Assembly (NCBI GenBank): GCA_041570195.1
Contig: JBFFWQ010000008.1
Location: 27,631-91,630, forward strand
Direction: 5' to 3'
DNA: 64,000 nt
Source of the DNA: UBA11865 sp041570195
GTDB taxonomy: Bacteria > Chloroflexota > Anaerolineae > Promineifilales > Promineifilaceae
The position numbers and the translations under genes were made by a program. Of this stretch, positions 51,142-59,491 are shown piece after piece; positions within the stretch are counted from its first letter, which is position 1; each line of letters opens with the position of its first letter. The notes beneath the pieces were generated by a model that saw nothing but the letters and a program-made list of their open reading frames with translations, was not told the origin of the DNA and did not search any database.

Positions 51142-54084
51142 ATGTCCAACCAGGTAGGAAGGATTGCCCCGTCGCTCGAGAGATGGCTTTGGCTGGGCCC
51201 GGCCCTTGCCCTGGGCCTATATGTGGGCCGCCTCCTGAGCGAGTGGTTACGACCGGGTCCGTTTGGAGCGGCGCTGTTGACGTTGGCGACCGTTGCCCTC
51301 TCAGCCGTCGCCCTGCGCCACAAAGCGTTGTCGAGTACCTGGCCACTGCTGCTGTTGATGGTTTATGTGCTTTATCCTGAGCCGGACCCTGGCATTGCGG
51401 CCGGAGCGGGGCTAGCCGCCCTGCTGGCCTTGTTACTCTCAGCAGATGCAACTGGAATTTCGAAGAGGCTAACTGGGCCGGCAGCCGATGCTATCATTGC
51501 CGGATCGCTGAGCATCGGCTTTTTTCTACTTTATGTCAATACAGTTGCGCCAGGCTTGCTGCCGGCCGACGCGGGTGAGCTGCAACTTGTCGCCGCCAAA
51601 TTGGGCGTTGCTCATCCTACCGGTTTTCCCCTCTACACGATGTTGGCCAACCTGGCCACACGGTTACCGATCGGACCCAGCGAAGCATACAGGGTGAATC
51701 TGCTATCGGCGCTCACTAGTGCAAGCACGGTACTGCTGGTCTACCTTGCCGTCCGCCGCTTTAGCGGTAGTCGGCTGGCCGGCTTGCTGTCGGCGGCCGC
51801 ATTGGGAACATCGGCTACTTTCTGGTCGCAGGCGACAACGGCCAATGTCCGCAGTCTGACCGCTTTCTTCACGGCCGCTGTCCTTTACCTGCTGCTCCTT
51901 CTGCGCACGCGCCAGATCGATCAAAGCCAGCAGAACCAGCAACGTGAAGAGCCAGGTTACGGCGATGTCGAGGCCCGTAAATCGCATGGCAGGTCCGAGG
52001 TATTGCTTGAGGCCTTGCTTGGGCTGGTCCTGGTCTTGGCCGTAGGCCATCACCTCTCGCTGATCTTCGTCGGCGCGCTATTTGCTTTGTACGCGATTGT
52101 CGTCCGGCCGGCTATTGTCAGGCAACCGGGTCGTTGGCCAGTTTATCTCCTGGCGGCCTTCATTGGCCTGCTGCCGCTCTTGTATCTGCCGTTGCGCGGC
52201 GCGGCCGGCGCCATCGGCGCACCTGAAGACTTGACCACGCTTGCTGGATTCGTTGATCATGTGTTAGGTCTGGGATTTCGCGGCGATCTCTTTTTCGTTG
52301 ACCAGGCACCAATTTTGTGGGCCCGGTTGCGGGTCATGGTCAATGTGCTCACCTTCCAATTCTGGCCTGTTATGCTGATCGTCATGCTGGCTGGCCTCAT
52401 CCTGCTAGTCAGGCGTGACCGGCTGCTGGCAGCTGTTTTGGCCGCTTCGCTCGTCATTCACACCCTGGTGGCGGCGGTTTATCGGGCACCCCAGACGGTC
52501 GAGTACATGCTGCCCGTTTACGTCCTTTTGGCCTTCCTCTATGGCTATGTCGGCGCCTTTTTCCAGCATCTCACGGCCCTATCGCGGCAGACTGACCGGC
52601 GCGGCGTGCTAAAGAGCATGGCCTCGGTGATCGCTCTTGTAGCCATGATGATGGCCGTGATTATCCAGGCTGCCGGCAACTACCGTAGTTTTAGCTGGCT
52701 CAGCCAGGACAGGACGGCCAGAGAATATGCTCAGCCTCTTTTAGAAGATGCCCCGGCCGGCAGTCTCATCCTGGCCGACTGGCACTGGGCCACGCCATTA
52801 TGGTATCTGCAAGAGGTAGAAGGCCTGCGGCCGGATGTTGACGTCCAGTTCGTCTATCCAGAATCCGGACCATACGCGCTGACATGGGCCAACCGGATTG
52901 CGTCAGATCTAGCTGCCGGCCATACCGTCATCTCGACCCATTATGATCCTGGCGCCTATGCAGATTTGCCTCTGGCCGAACCGTTCCAAGAAGCGTACAT
53001 TTTCCGGCAAGAGCCCCTGACCGAACTGCCCGCAAACTACATCCCGCACGTTGCCGAAATCAGCCCGAATGCCCGGGCCGTTGGATATCATCTTAAAGCC
53101 GTTTCGGCCGAACCAGGACAGGAGATCGTAGTGTCGTTGGCCTGGATGCCGGATGGAGAGCCAGACCAGGAGCGAACCTTATTCGCCCACTTGATTGGTT
53201 CAGACGGCATGTTGTACGCTGGCAATGATCAGCCAGCCCGTGCCCAAGCGGAGGGCCTGACTATCAGTCAATTTCGGCTGACGCCTCGTCTTAATACGTC
53301 CTCGGCCGAATATGACCTGGTGGTCGGCAGCTACAGCAATAGTGAACCGGCGGCCGACTTCGCTTCAGTGCTGGCTCAGATCCAGATTGAAGCGGCTGCG
53401 GCGGCGCCCTTCACATTGAATCGCACCTACCGGCCATTAGCCAACGAAGCAGGTGACAAAACCTTGATCGGTTACGATTGGGACAGCACCCTTCCGGGCC
53501 GGCAGCGGCTATACCTGCATTGGTCGGCCGGGGCCGGTTATGAGACACAGAGTATAGATGTGGACGGCGGCCAATATCAGATGCCCGATTGGGTAGGCCC
53601 CTGGGGAATCGAGAGAGATGGCGCGACGTTCGGACTGGACAAACCGGCTGCCTATGTGCCTTTCGGGCAAGGTCTCCTCTGGGTGGGCCAGGACGCCATC
53701 AGTCTCGATCCAGTTTCTCCAAGGCAGCGGCTGGGTTTGCCACAGCTGTTCACGACGTCTCGGCCGATTTTGCGTGACCTGGTTGTCTCCTTGCGCCTGG
53801 TCGGCTACCAGGAAGATGGACAAAATTGGGATTGGTGGGACCTGGACGACGGCGTGCCGGCCATGGGCGCCATCCCAACGCTTAAGTGGCTCCCCGGCTC
53901 ACGCGTGCGCGCTCCGGTATGGTCGGTTGTCAGCAAGGATGCCCGGGACGGCCAGGAGGTTGAGCCGCTTCTGGTACTATACGATGCCTTTACGTCCAGG
54001 CGGCTGCCAGTGCTCGACGAACGTTACGCGCAATTAGCCCCATGGTTGCCGCTAGGCAGATATCTAGTGGCAACAGGATCATGA
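51142..54084 (+). CDS. DUF2723 family membrane protein (GT-C-like, mannosyltransferase-like fold)
   Basis: 980 residues from the ATG at 51142; an upstream GTG at 51112 would place the -10 box inside the gene. About 11-12 membrane helices fill residues 15-490. The family block sits in the first outside loop: DAGELQLVAAKLGVAHPTGF, with the Asp-Ala-Gly-Glu that resembles the catalytic acid of GT-C enzymes. A loop at about 260-295 is charged and cytosolic. The C-terminal 470 residues are outside the membrane, beta-rich, and lack catalytic features that I recognise. GT-C enzymes transfer sugars from polyprenyl phosphates, so it may glycosylate exported proteins using sugars loaded by enzymes such as the GT2 in this window. 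Confidence 0.82.
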   Translation: MSNQVGRIAPSLERWLWLGPALALGLYVGRLLSEWLRPGPFGAALLTLATVALSAVALRHKALSSTWPLLLLMVYVLYPEPDPGIAAGAGLAALLALLLSADATGISKRLTGPAADAIIAGSLSIGFFLLYVNTVAPGLLPADAGELQLVAAKLGVAHPTGFPLYTMLANLATRLPIGPSEAYRVNLLSALTSASTVLLVYLAVRRFSGSRLAGLLSAAALGTSATFWSQATTANVRSLTAFFTAAVLYLLLLLRTRQIDQSQQNQQREEPGYGDVEARKSHGRSEVLLEALLGLVLVLAVGHHLSLIFVGALFALYAIVVRPAIVRQPGRWPVYLLAAFIGLLPLLYLPLRGAAGAIGAPEDLTTLAGFVDHVLGLGFRGDLFFVDQAPILWARLRVMVNVLTFQFWPVMLIVMLAGLILLVRRDRLLAAVLAASLVIHTLVAAVYRAPQTVEYMLPVYVLLAFLYGYVGAFFQHLTALSRQTDRRGVLKSMASVIALVAMMMAVIIQAAGNYRSFSWLSQDRTAREYAQPLLEDAPAGSLILADWHWATPLWYLQEVEGLRPDVDVQFVYPESGPYALTWANRIASDLAAGHTVISTHYDPGAYADLPLAEPFQEAYIFRQEPLTELPANYIPHVAEISPNARAVGYHLKAVSAEPGQEIVVSLAWMPDGEPDQERTLFAHLIGSDGMLYAGNDQPARAQAEGLTISQFRLTPRLNTSSAEYDLVVGSYSNSEPAADFASVLAQIQIEAAAAAPFTLNRTYRPLANEAGDKTLIGYDWDSTLPGRQRLYLHWSAGAGYETQSIDVDGGQYQMPDWVGPWGIERDGATFGLDKPAAYVPFGQGLLWVGQDAISLDPVSPRQRLGLPQLFTTSRPILRDLVVSLRLVGYQEDGQNWDWWDLDDGVPAMGAIPTLKWLPGSRVRAPVWSVVSKDARDGQEVEPLLVLYDAFTSRRLPVLDERYAQLAPWLPLGRYLVATGS

Positions 54085-54097
54085 TTCGTTATGTAAA

Positions 54098-54967
54098 CTA
54101 CTCCTCACTTCTGCCAGCCTTCTGCACCATCCGATTACCCATGACCAGTTCAAAGCCGAAGTAGATGGGCAACAGCTGAAATAGGGCAAACCATATCGCG
54201 ACCAGCAATACTCCGCGCTTGACGGCCGCAACTTGTCCGTTCAGCTTCGCTTGGGCAGTCGCGAGGTCTTCTTGAATGTCGCTCACCAGCGAACTGTACT
54301 CGTCAAGCAACGGCCGGAAGCCGGCCAAATCCGCGTTCATTTCTCCAAGGCTATGGGCCAGATCGCCGAGATTCTGGCCGAGCATATCCATGTTCGCCCC
54401 AGTTGCATTCAACTCGTTTTCAAGGTTGAGAGAAGTCTCGGCGATGGGCGTCAACCCGTTACCGACTTCTTCGACGGCCCGGTCAAAGGGAATCTCCGGA
54501 TCATAGTCGACGCCTAGACCGATACTTATCTGGTAGTTGATGATCGGTACTCTTTCCTCTATCTGTAGCTTGCTCAGGAGGCGCAGGGTATCGTCCACGA
54601 CCTTTGCCGTCTGAGCGATATTCGGGATCGTATTCTGCAGATCCACGATGGTGTTCGGGATCGATTCCCCAACCAGAAGCGCCAGCTCATCTAGCATTGG
54701 CCCTGAGTCGTCGACGGTCGTCGACAGATTCTCGGTGGTCGTCTGAACCTGTGCTACTGTTGCATTGACGCTGGCAATGGTTTGCCGCGATTGTTCTAAC
54801 GTTGCCTCAACAGTATCCAGCGTCTCGGCCGCCGTTTCCACCGCCGAATCCAGGCTTACCGCCACGCCGTCGACCACCTCCCGGCCCATTCGGGCGCCCA
54901 CATAGCTAAACACCAGACCGGACAGACCTACCAAGATCAAAACGCCACCAATTACTCTTCTAACCAT
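54098..54967 (-). CDS. Membrane protein with two helices and a long extracytoplasmic coiled coil
   Basis: 289 residues: a membrane helix at about 6-24, a long heptad-like region (about 30-120 and 180-245) rich in Thr, Glu, Leu and Asn, and a second helix at about 250-275 close to the C-terminus. The segment between the helices contains VDDSGPMLDELALLVGES and QISIGLGVDYDPE. The topology puts the coiled coil outside. I know of no named family. The layout recalls signalling stalks or spacers. It is convergent with the DUF2723 gene, 13 bases apart, and the upstream gap of 290 bases has no clear promoter for it. Confidence 0.65.
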   Translation of the reverse strand: MVRRVIGGVLILVGLSGLVFSYVGARMGREVVDGVAVSLDSAVETAAETLDTVEATLEQSRQTIASVNATVAQVQTTTENLSTTVDDSGPMLDELALLVGESIPNTIVDLQNTIPNIAQTAKVVDDTLRLLSKLQIEERVPIINYQISIGLGVDYDPEIPFDRAVEEVGNGLTPIAETSLNLENELNATGANMDMLGQNLGDLAHSLGEMNADLAGFRPLLDEYSSLVSDIQEDLATAQAKLNGQVAAVKRGVLLVAIWFALFQLLPIYFGFELVMGNRMVQKAGRSEE

Positions 54968-55221
54968 ATTCTACTGCCTCAAAGCCCTGCAGTTACTTGC
55001 AGTGATTGTGTCAAAGTTTTAGCCGATCGGCGTGTTATCAACTTGGCGACCGGATCGCCGAGAAGTTTACCACGCGACGCCGCTGTTTTGAAGTCTCCGG
55101 CTCATGCCGAAGGTCGCTAGGCCTTTGGCCTTTCTGCCGGCCAAACAGGTTGCCCTAGACCCTGGCCGGCCGTGAGCTAGGATAATTGTCCGGCTCATGA
55201 CCTAATTACCAGCATTTCCAA

Positions 55222-55306
55222 TTCACAAAGAGCCGGCCTTATCGTACACTGTTTGCATGGGTTGGTTTGCGGCTAACCGGCCCGCCCGAGATTGTTCTGG
55301 GCGGGC
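55222..55306 (+). promoter_or_regulatory. Promoter and leader hairpin of the 55335 gene
   Basis: TTCACA (55222-55227), 17-base spacer, TACACT (55245-55250) gives a plausible promoter. In the resulting leader, a strong 8-base stem GCCCGCCC/GGGCGGGC (55280-55306, 11-base loop) lies 29 bases before the start codon; with no T run it is more likely a leader structure than a terminator. The rest of 54968-55221 holds no gene. Confidence 0.45.
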
Positions 55307-55334
55307 TGGATTGCCGGTAATAAGAGAGGGATGG

Positions 55335-56051
55335 ATGAAACAATACACTTTTCAGGGTGGCGCTATCCGGGCACTTCGTAGCGCAGTCACGACTCATTGG
55401 CTGGCTCTTATGCCGGCCGTCCGAGAAGATGGTTGGCGCAAGAGCGAACTCGATCCAACGGCATTGCTCGACTACTTTGGGTCGCTCAAAATGAAGGATG
55501 GTTATTCGTTGCGCGCCTACGAGCGCCGACAGGCGCCAGACTCCTGGGGAAAAGTATGGGCCATGCCGGCTGGACACCCATTCGCCGATCCGAAGCCAAA
55601 TGGCAACGGCCAGCCGGCCAAACCGGCCGGCGCGCTGGATGACCCGATGCAGGCGCTTGAAGGTGATGGCTCGCCATACTCATACCTATGCGCTTCGCTA
55701 TTGGCTCGTGAACTTGAGCACTTCGCCACAGTTTGCCCACAGAGCGAATGGCTCAACTGTTTCATTCTGGGATCTGATCCATGGTCCCATGCCAATGGCA
55801 TGGGCCATGCGCTTGCCGGACAGGGGTTCTCAAAGGACAGAGCCACTTGGCGGTGGATAGGCCAGGAGCCCAAGGATTGGCGGCCTTCGGTCTATTACGG
55901 GCAGCGGACGGTGACGGTGATTTTCCACGCCTTCATCGGCAACAGTCGGCAACGCATCATTACTTTCGAGGATCACTATCTGCGCGGCTCCTACACCTTC
56001 AACCGTCAGGAAGAATCCGTCGCCAGCGGCCCGGCCGGCTATACGTGGTGA
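55335..56051 (+). CDS. Uncharacterised protein, 238 residues
   Basis: Read from the ATG at 55335 (MKQYTFQGG) with AGAGGGAT just ahead; the frame is open from 55257 but that would include the leader hairpin. No signal peptide or membrane helix is present. It is rich in Trp and Gly, with blocks such as ALRSAVTTHWLALMPAVRED, WAMPAGHPFADP, and a final part that reads like a compact beta domain (VYYGQRTVTVIFHAFIG, FEDHYLRGSYTF). I do not recognise a family. Codon use and composition fit the neighbours. It lies just left of the tRNA-derived attachment repeat, so in the ancestral chromosome it stood directly downstream of the tRNA. Confidence 0.7.
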   Translation: MKQYTFQGGAIRALRSAVTTHWLALMPAVREDGWRKSELDPTALLDYFGSLKMKDGYSLRAYERRQAPDSWGKVWAMPAGHPFADPKPNGNGQPAKPAGALDDPMQALEGDGSPYSYLCASLLARELEHFATVCPQSEWLNCFILGSDPWSHANGMGHALAGQGFSKDRATWRWIGQEPKDWRPSVYYGQRTVTVIFHAFIGNSRQRIITFEDHYLRGSYTFNRQEESVASGPAGYTW

Positions 56052-56058
56052 AATGGAG

Positions 56059-56096
56059 GATGAGCCTGCTAGGATTCGAACCTAGAACCATTCGGT
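56059..56096 (-). repeat. Attachment-site repeat, distal copy (partial tRNA(CAT) 3' half)
   Basis: 36 of 38 bases match 59413-59450, including 27 identical bases in a row (56064-56090 and 59418-59444). Those cover the T arm, variable loop and part of the acceptor stem of the tRNA. The copy lacks the anticodon and 5' half, so it is not a tRNA gene. It is the expected product of tRNA-targeted integration and marks the left end of the element. Confidence 0.85.
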
Positions 56097-56247
56097 CCTG
56101 GTGTCAATACCTGTTTGGCTAGATTCTGCTGCGCAGCAAACGCAGTCTTGCTACAGAACAAGATCCTAACAAGGAAGTTGGATCAGTTTCTGGGGGAGCA
56201 GGTCAGTGGTGGGATTCTTGGTACTGATCAACTGATCATTGGGTGAG

Positions 56248-57843
56248 CTAGCTCCTGCCGAAGGCAAGCACCTGCCCCGCCCTGGCCGGTTGCGCGGCGC
56301 CAGGCCTGACGGCGACCCGGCCGTTGACGATGACCCACTCGACACCGTCAGGAAAGACGGTCGGTTCCTCAAAGGTGCCCCGATCTTGTATTCTCTCCGG
56401 ATCGAAGACAACGACGTCGGCCCGGCAACCGGCCGCCAGCCGGCCGCGATCGGTCAGCCCCAGGACGCCGGCCGGCCGGGAAGTCATGGCCCGAATAGCC
56501 TCGGCCATGGACAGAATCCGTTCCTGGCGCACGTATTTGCTCAGCACCCGCGGGAAGGCGCCGTACAGCCGCGGGTGCGCGTGACCGTCGCCGAAAATGC
56601 CGTCGCTGCCAACGGTGTACAGGCCGCTGGCCATGATAGCCGTCAGCGTCGCCTCATCACCGTAGTAGTCGATCATGCCAACCCGTAGCTCTTCGTCGAT
56701 CAGAAGGTCAAAGGCCACCTCTAGCGCGTCGTGGCCCCGTTCGGCGGCGATGCAATGCAATGAGCGCCCCAGACAGGGTTGGTTCTTCCTGCCTTCAAGA
56801 GAAGAGACGAAGATGCCAGCTGGCCCGCATGCCTGATAAAGATTCTCCCAGCCGGGCAAACCAGCCTCGATGTGCTCTCGGATACGCTGGCGGACAGCGG
56901 TCGATCGTAGCCGCTTGATAGTGACCCCGGCGCCGCCCTCGTGCATCCAGGGCGACAACAGGTAGGCCAGTTGCGTGCTGCCGGCGTAGTAGGGATATTG
57001 GTCGAAGGAAATGGCCGCACCCCGGCCTTCGCTTTCGGCCAGTAAATCAAGCAGGGGGCTAAGAAGGCCTCTATTGGCCGCGCCCACGATCTTCAAATGC
57101 GAGATATGCACCCTGGCCCCGTGCTTCTGGCTGAGCTCAACCATCTCGGCCACCGAGGCCAGCAGGCCGTCTGCCTCGTTGCGAATGTGAACCATCACCA
57201 CGCGCTCGTATTTGGCGGCCAGGGCGACCAGGGCGTCGATCTCTTCTGGCCCGGCATAGGCGCCCGGGTAATAATTCAGGCCAAAAGACAAGCCGCCGGC
57301 GCCAGCCTCGAAAGCCTGGCGAACCAGGCGCGCCATGTAAACCAGCTCATCCGGTCGCGCCCGGCGATCCGCCTGGCCCAGGACAACATCGCGGACGCAG
57401 CCATGCGGGATGAGCGGCAGCAGGTTGGTGCTGGGACCGGCCGCCCGCAAGGCCGCCAGGTACTGGTCGAAGTCGCGCCAGCGCCAAAGCGGCTCGGGAA
57501 TGATGCCGTCGATGGCGGCGATGTAGCGTTGGCGGTTCTTAAGGCCGGCGGCCGACACCGGCGCGGGCGAGATACCGTCGACCCCGATAACCTCGGTGGT
57601 GATACCCTGGCGTATCTTTGGCGCCAGTTCGGGCGCCAGGAAGACACGCAGCCCCGAATGAGCGTGCATGTCGATAAACCCCGGGCACACGGTTTTCCCC
57701 CGAGCATCGATAACCACTTTAGCTTCCGGTCCAGGTGTGGAGAGAGAGACGATGCGGCCGTCGTGGATTACCAGGTCAGACACATTGGCATCTGACCCGC
57801 ATCCGTCGAAGATGGCGCCATTCCTGATCGTTATGTCAACCAA
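56248..57843 (-). CDS. N-acyl-D-amino-acid deacylase (D-aminoacylase)
   Basis: 531 residues from a TTG at 57843 with AAGGG 7 bases ahead; an ATG at 57885 exists but lies in palindromic DNA and adds 14 unconserved residues. It is an amidohydrolase: the metal-binding HxH is in FIDMHAHSGLR, then MVHIRNEADGLL and VHISHLKIVG (metal histidine), and the late Asp is in YTVGSDGIFGDGHAHP. The C-terminal beta part with GRLAAGCRADVVVFD completes the fold. It hydrolyses N-acyl-D-amino acids or related dipeptides, and could release amino acids from wall fragments. The gene looks GC-richer than its surroundings, in line with being cargo of the integrated element. Confidence 0.9.
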   Translation of the reverse strand: MVDITIRNGAIFDGCGSDANVSDLVIHDGRIVSLSTPGPEAKVVIDARGKTVCPGFIDMHAHSGLRVFLAPELAPKIRQGITTEVIGVDGISPAPVSAAGLKNRQRYIAAIDGIIPEPLWRWRDFDQYLAALRAAGPSTNLLPLIPHGCVRDVVLGQADRRARPDELVYMARLVRQAFEAGAGGLSFGLNYYPGAYAGPEEIDALVALAAKYERVVMVHIRNEADGLLASVAEMVELSQKHGARVHISHLKIVGAANRGLLSPLLDLLAESEGRGAAISFDQYPYYAGSTQLAYLLSPWMHEGGAGVTIKRLRSTAVRQRIREHIEAGLPGWENLYQACGPAGIFVSSLEGRKNQPCLGRSLHCIAAERGHDALEVAFDLLIDEELRVGMIDYYGDEATLTAIMASGLYTVGSDGIFGDGHAHPRLYGAFPRVLSKYVRQERILSMAEAIRAMTSRPAGVLGLTDRGRLAAGCRADVVVFDPERIQDRGTFEEPTVFPDGVEWVIVNGRVAVRPGAAQPARAGQVLAFGRS

Positions 57844-57875
57844 ATCGGATCCCTTGGTGTGCTGGCACAGTTCGT

Positions 57876-57921
57876 GCAGCTGCAAATGCAGCTGCTACAT
57901 ATGTAGCTACTACATTTGTAG
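57876..57921. promoter_or_regulatory. Cluster of short palindromes upstream of the D-aminoacylase
   Basis: Two GCAGCTGC boxes (57876-57883, 57888-57895) are followed by the perfect palindrome CTACATATGTAG (57895-57906) and the near-palindrome CTACATTTGTAG (57910-57921), whose centres are 15 bases apart. They lie 33-78 bases ahead of the TTG start. This looks like an operator array for a dimeric regulator, or recombinase or excisionase sites of the element. Which is not decidable by eye. Confidence 0.55.
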
Positions 57922-57974
57922 TTTCCTTCATCGGCCGTCTATTTGACCATAGCGCATGGGTCATGGCTAGAGAA

Positions 57975-58107
57975 AGCCGGGGATGAACCCCCTGGCAGGT
58001 ATATCAAACCGTTTCCAAACCGGTTGAGGCCGGCATTCCATAGCCAGGGATGAATCCTCTGGGTGATATGTCAAACCCGTTCGAAACGGGTTGCGGCCGG
58101 TAATCCA
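57975..58107 (+). repeat. Two tandem 66-bp structured repeats upstream of the integrase
   Basis: Copies at 57975-58040 and 58042-58107, about 78% identical by eye. Each begins AGCC(G/A)GGGATGAA, which can form a short stem, then TATNTCAAACC. An inverted repeat follows (AACCG/CGGTT in copy 1, AACCCGTT/AACGGGTT in copy 2), and each ends GGCCGG(C/T)A(T/A)TCCA. The second stem changes sequence but keeps pairing, which suggests structure is conserved. Together with the palindromes, these explain the 342-base gap 57886-58227. Confidence 0.65.
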
Positions 58108-58227
58108 ATTTGACAGCTTGTCGGCCGGCCATTTAGACGAGCAGCCGGTGCGCTCTGCGCGCCGATCAACCGCGGCAACTGGAAGCTAACAAAGAAGTAC
58201 ATAGCGTATTGCTCAGAAGTAGACCGG

Positions 58228-59226
58228 TTGTCTGGAGCGTCTATTCAGCAAGAAGAACGTTGGCTGCGCCATCTACTCAGGTGGGCTGACGAGACACCTT
58301 TTTCGGCGGCAGGTCGAATACGACCGACCTCCCCCCAGTATGTCTTGACTGCCAGGCTGGACGGTTCGAAGAAGCGGTTCTCTGGTGAATATGCTAGAAA
58401 GCTTTTGCTCACCGCCAACCGTTTCTTCTCCTGGCTTTTCCGACATGAGAGTGGATACAGAGGTTTGACCGAAACGTGGATTGACTCTCTGAAGCCACGT
58501 CGCAATGCCCATGCTCGAAAAGAGGCCAAGGGTATAACGCTGAATGAAATTCTGGTAATTGACGACGCGAACGTCGATACCATTTGGCAGAAGCGAATCA
58601 GGACATCAGCCATCTTCATGTTCCTGTCAGGCATTCGCGTTGGCGCATTCGTGTCTCTCTCATTGTGCGCAATTGATCTCGACAATTGTGTAATCAAGCA
58701 GTGGCCCGAACTTGGTGTGAAGACGAAGTTCCAGAAGCATGCGTCAACATACCTACTCCCCATACCTGAACTCCTCGAGGTTGTGTTGGAATGGGAAAAT
58801 AGTCTAAGAGAAGTGCTCTCAGAAACCGACTACTGGTTTGCTCCCATTTCCCCGGAAACGGGAATGGTGGACAGGCATCCGCATCTGATCGGCCGCCATC
58901 GTGCAGACCGCGCCAGAAAGAACTTGCGCCGCTGGTTGAAGATTGTCGGACTGCCTTATTTCTCCCCGCATCAGTTCAGTCATGGGCATGCTCTATACGC
59001 ACTCAAGCAGGCGAAAGATGTGGGTGACTGGAGAGCCGTGAGTCGAAACCTAATGCACTCCAACCTGAGCACTACCGATGGTGTCTATGGGCTATTCTCA
59101 GAGACCGACGTTCAGGAACGAATTGGCGCCCTCGGACAACAGCTAGATCACACCACCCTCTCGCGCGAGGAATTCGAAAGCCTGCTGATCAAGACACTCC
59201 AAAGTCTGAGTGAACAAGATTCATAG
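58228..59226 (+). CDS. Tyrosine-type site-specific recombinase (integrase)
   Basis: 332 residues from a TTG, but coding-like sequence in the same frame continues upstream to about 58160 (NWKLTKKYIAYCSEVDRLS) with no ATG, GTG or TTG after the stop at 58111. The true N-terminus is therefore unclear. Catalytic boxes are: Arg in LSGIRVGAFVSLSL, Lys probably in GVKTKFQKH, His in SPHQFSHGHALY where the usual HxxR reads HxxS, His in LMHSNLSTTDGVYG and the Tyr nucleophile there. The loss of the second Arg is unusual. It is adjacent to the tRNA(CAT) and should have made the flanking repeats. Current activity is doubtful. Confidence 0.8.
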   Translation: MSGASIQQEERWLRHLLRWADETPFSAAGRIRPTSPQYVLTARLDGSKKRFSGEYARKLLLTANRFFSWLFRHESGYRGLTETWIDSLKPRRNAHARKEAKGITLNEILVIDDANVDTIWQKRIRTSAIFMFLSGIRVGAFVSLSLCAIDLDNCVIKQWPELGVKTKFQKHASTYLLPIPELLEVVLEWENSLREVLSETDYWFAPISPETGMVDRHPHLIGRHRADRARKNLRRWLKIVGLPYFSPHQFSHGHALYALKQAKDVGDWRAVSRNLMHSNLSTTDGVYGLFSETDVQERIGALGQQLDHTTLSREEFESLLIKTLQSLSEQDS

Positions 59227-59412
59227 TCTTCAGAACATCATCGAGATTGGAAGCTACCTGCCGGCCCGACTGACCTAGGTTCCCTGGCGTTGCGCCGACT
59301 TGCTTCGGATTTCACGCGCGCGTGAACCACGTAGATACCGCCAGCAAGCATGCAAATGGTGTCGCGATAAGTCGCCAAAGAAGGGGGTTTACGCGCAAAA
59401 ACAGGTCAAAAA

Positions 59413-59450
59413 GATGGGCCTGCTAGGATTCGAACCTAGAACCAATCGGT
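59413..59450 (-). repeat. Attachment-site repeat, copy within the intact tRNA
   Basis: It matches 56059-56096 in 36 of 38 bases. The mismatches are at 59417 (acceptor stem) and 59445 (next to the anticodon stem). The sequence includes the T arm and 3' acceptor strand of the tRNA, the usual target of tyrosine integrases. Confidence 0.85.
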
Positions 59451-59486
59451 TATGAGCCGACCGCTCTGCCGTTGAGCTACAGGCCC
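59415..59486 (-). tRNA. tRNA with CAT anticodon (Met, or Ile2 if lysidine-modified)
   Basis: 72 bases on the minus strand. GGGCCTG acceptor pairs with CAGGCCC, the D arm is GCTC/GAGC, and the anticodon loop CTCATAA gives CAT. The T arm is CTAGG-TTCGAAT-CCTAG and the discriminator is A. The first base pair is normal (G-C), so it is not the initiator. An elongator tRNA-Met is the default. The neighbouring tilS, whose enzyme converts tRNA-Ile2(CAU), makes Ile2 a real alternative. Its 3' half is the attachment site of the element on its downstream side. Confidence 0.92.
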
Positions 59487-59491
59487 GGCGA

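Larger units (their letters stand above)
56064..59444. mobile_element. Small integrative element at a tRNA(CAT) gene, about 3.35 kb
   Basis: Direct repeats of the tRNA 3' end bound a segment with a tyrosine-recombinase gene next to the intact tRNA and one cargo gene, D-aminoacylase. The layout is the standard one: tRNA, integrase, cargo, then a partial tRNA. The element lies downstream of the tRNA 3' end, so integration restored a complete tRNA. No replication, transfer or excision genes are seen, so it is either a minimal element or the remainder of a larger one. The 196 bases at 56052-56247 hold only the repeat and no gene. Confidence 0.78.

Noticed and set aside
56063..56130. Second complete tRNA gene
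   Set aside because: Only the T arm and 3' half match; the anticodon and 5' half are missing, so it is an attachment remnant.
57975..58107. Type III toxin-antitoxin RNA repeats
   Set aside because: There are only two long copies, with no terminator and no ToxN-like gene downstream; the next gene is the integrase.
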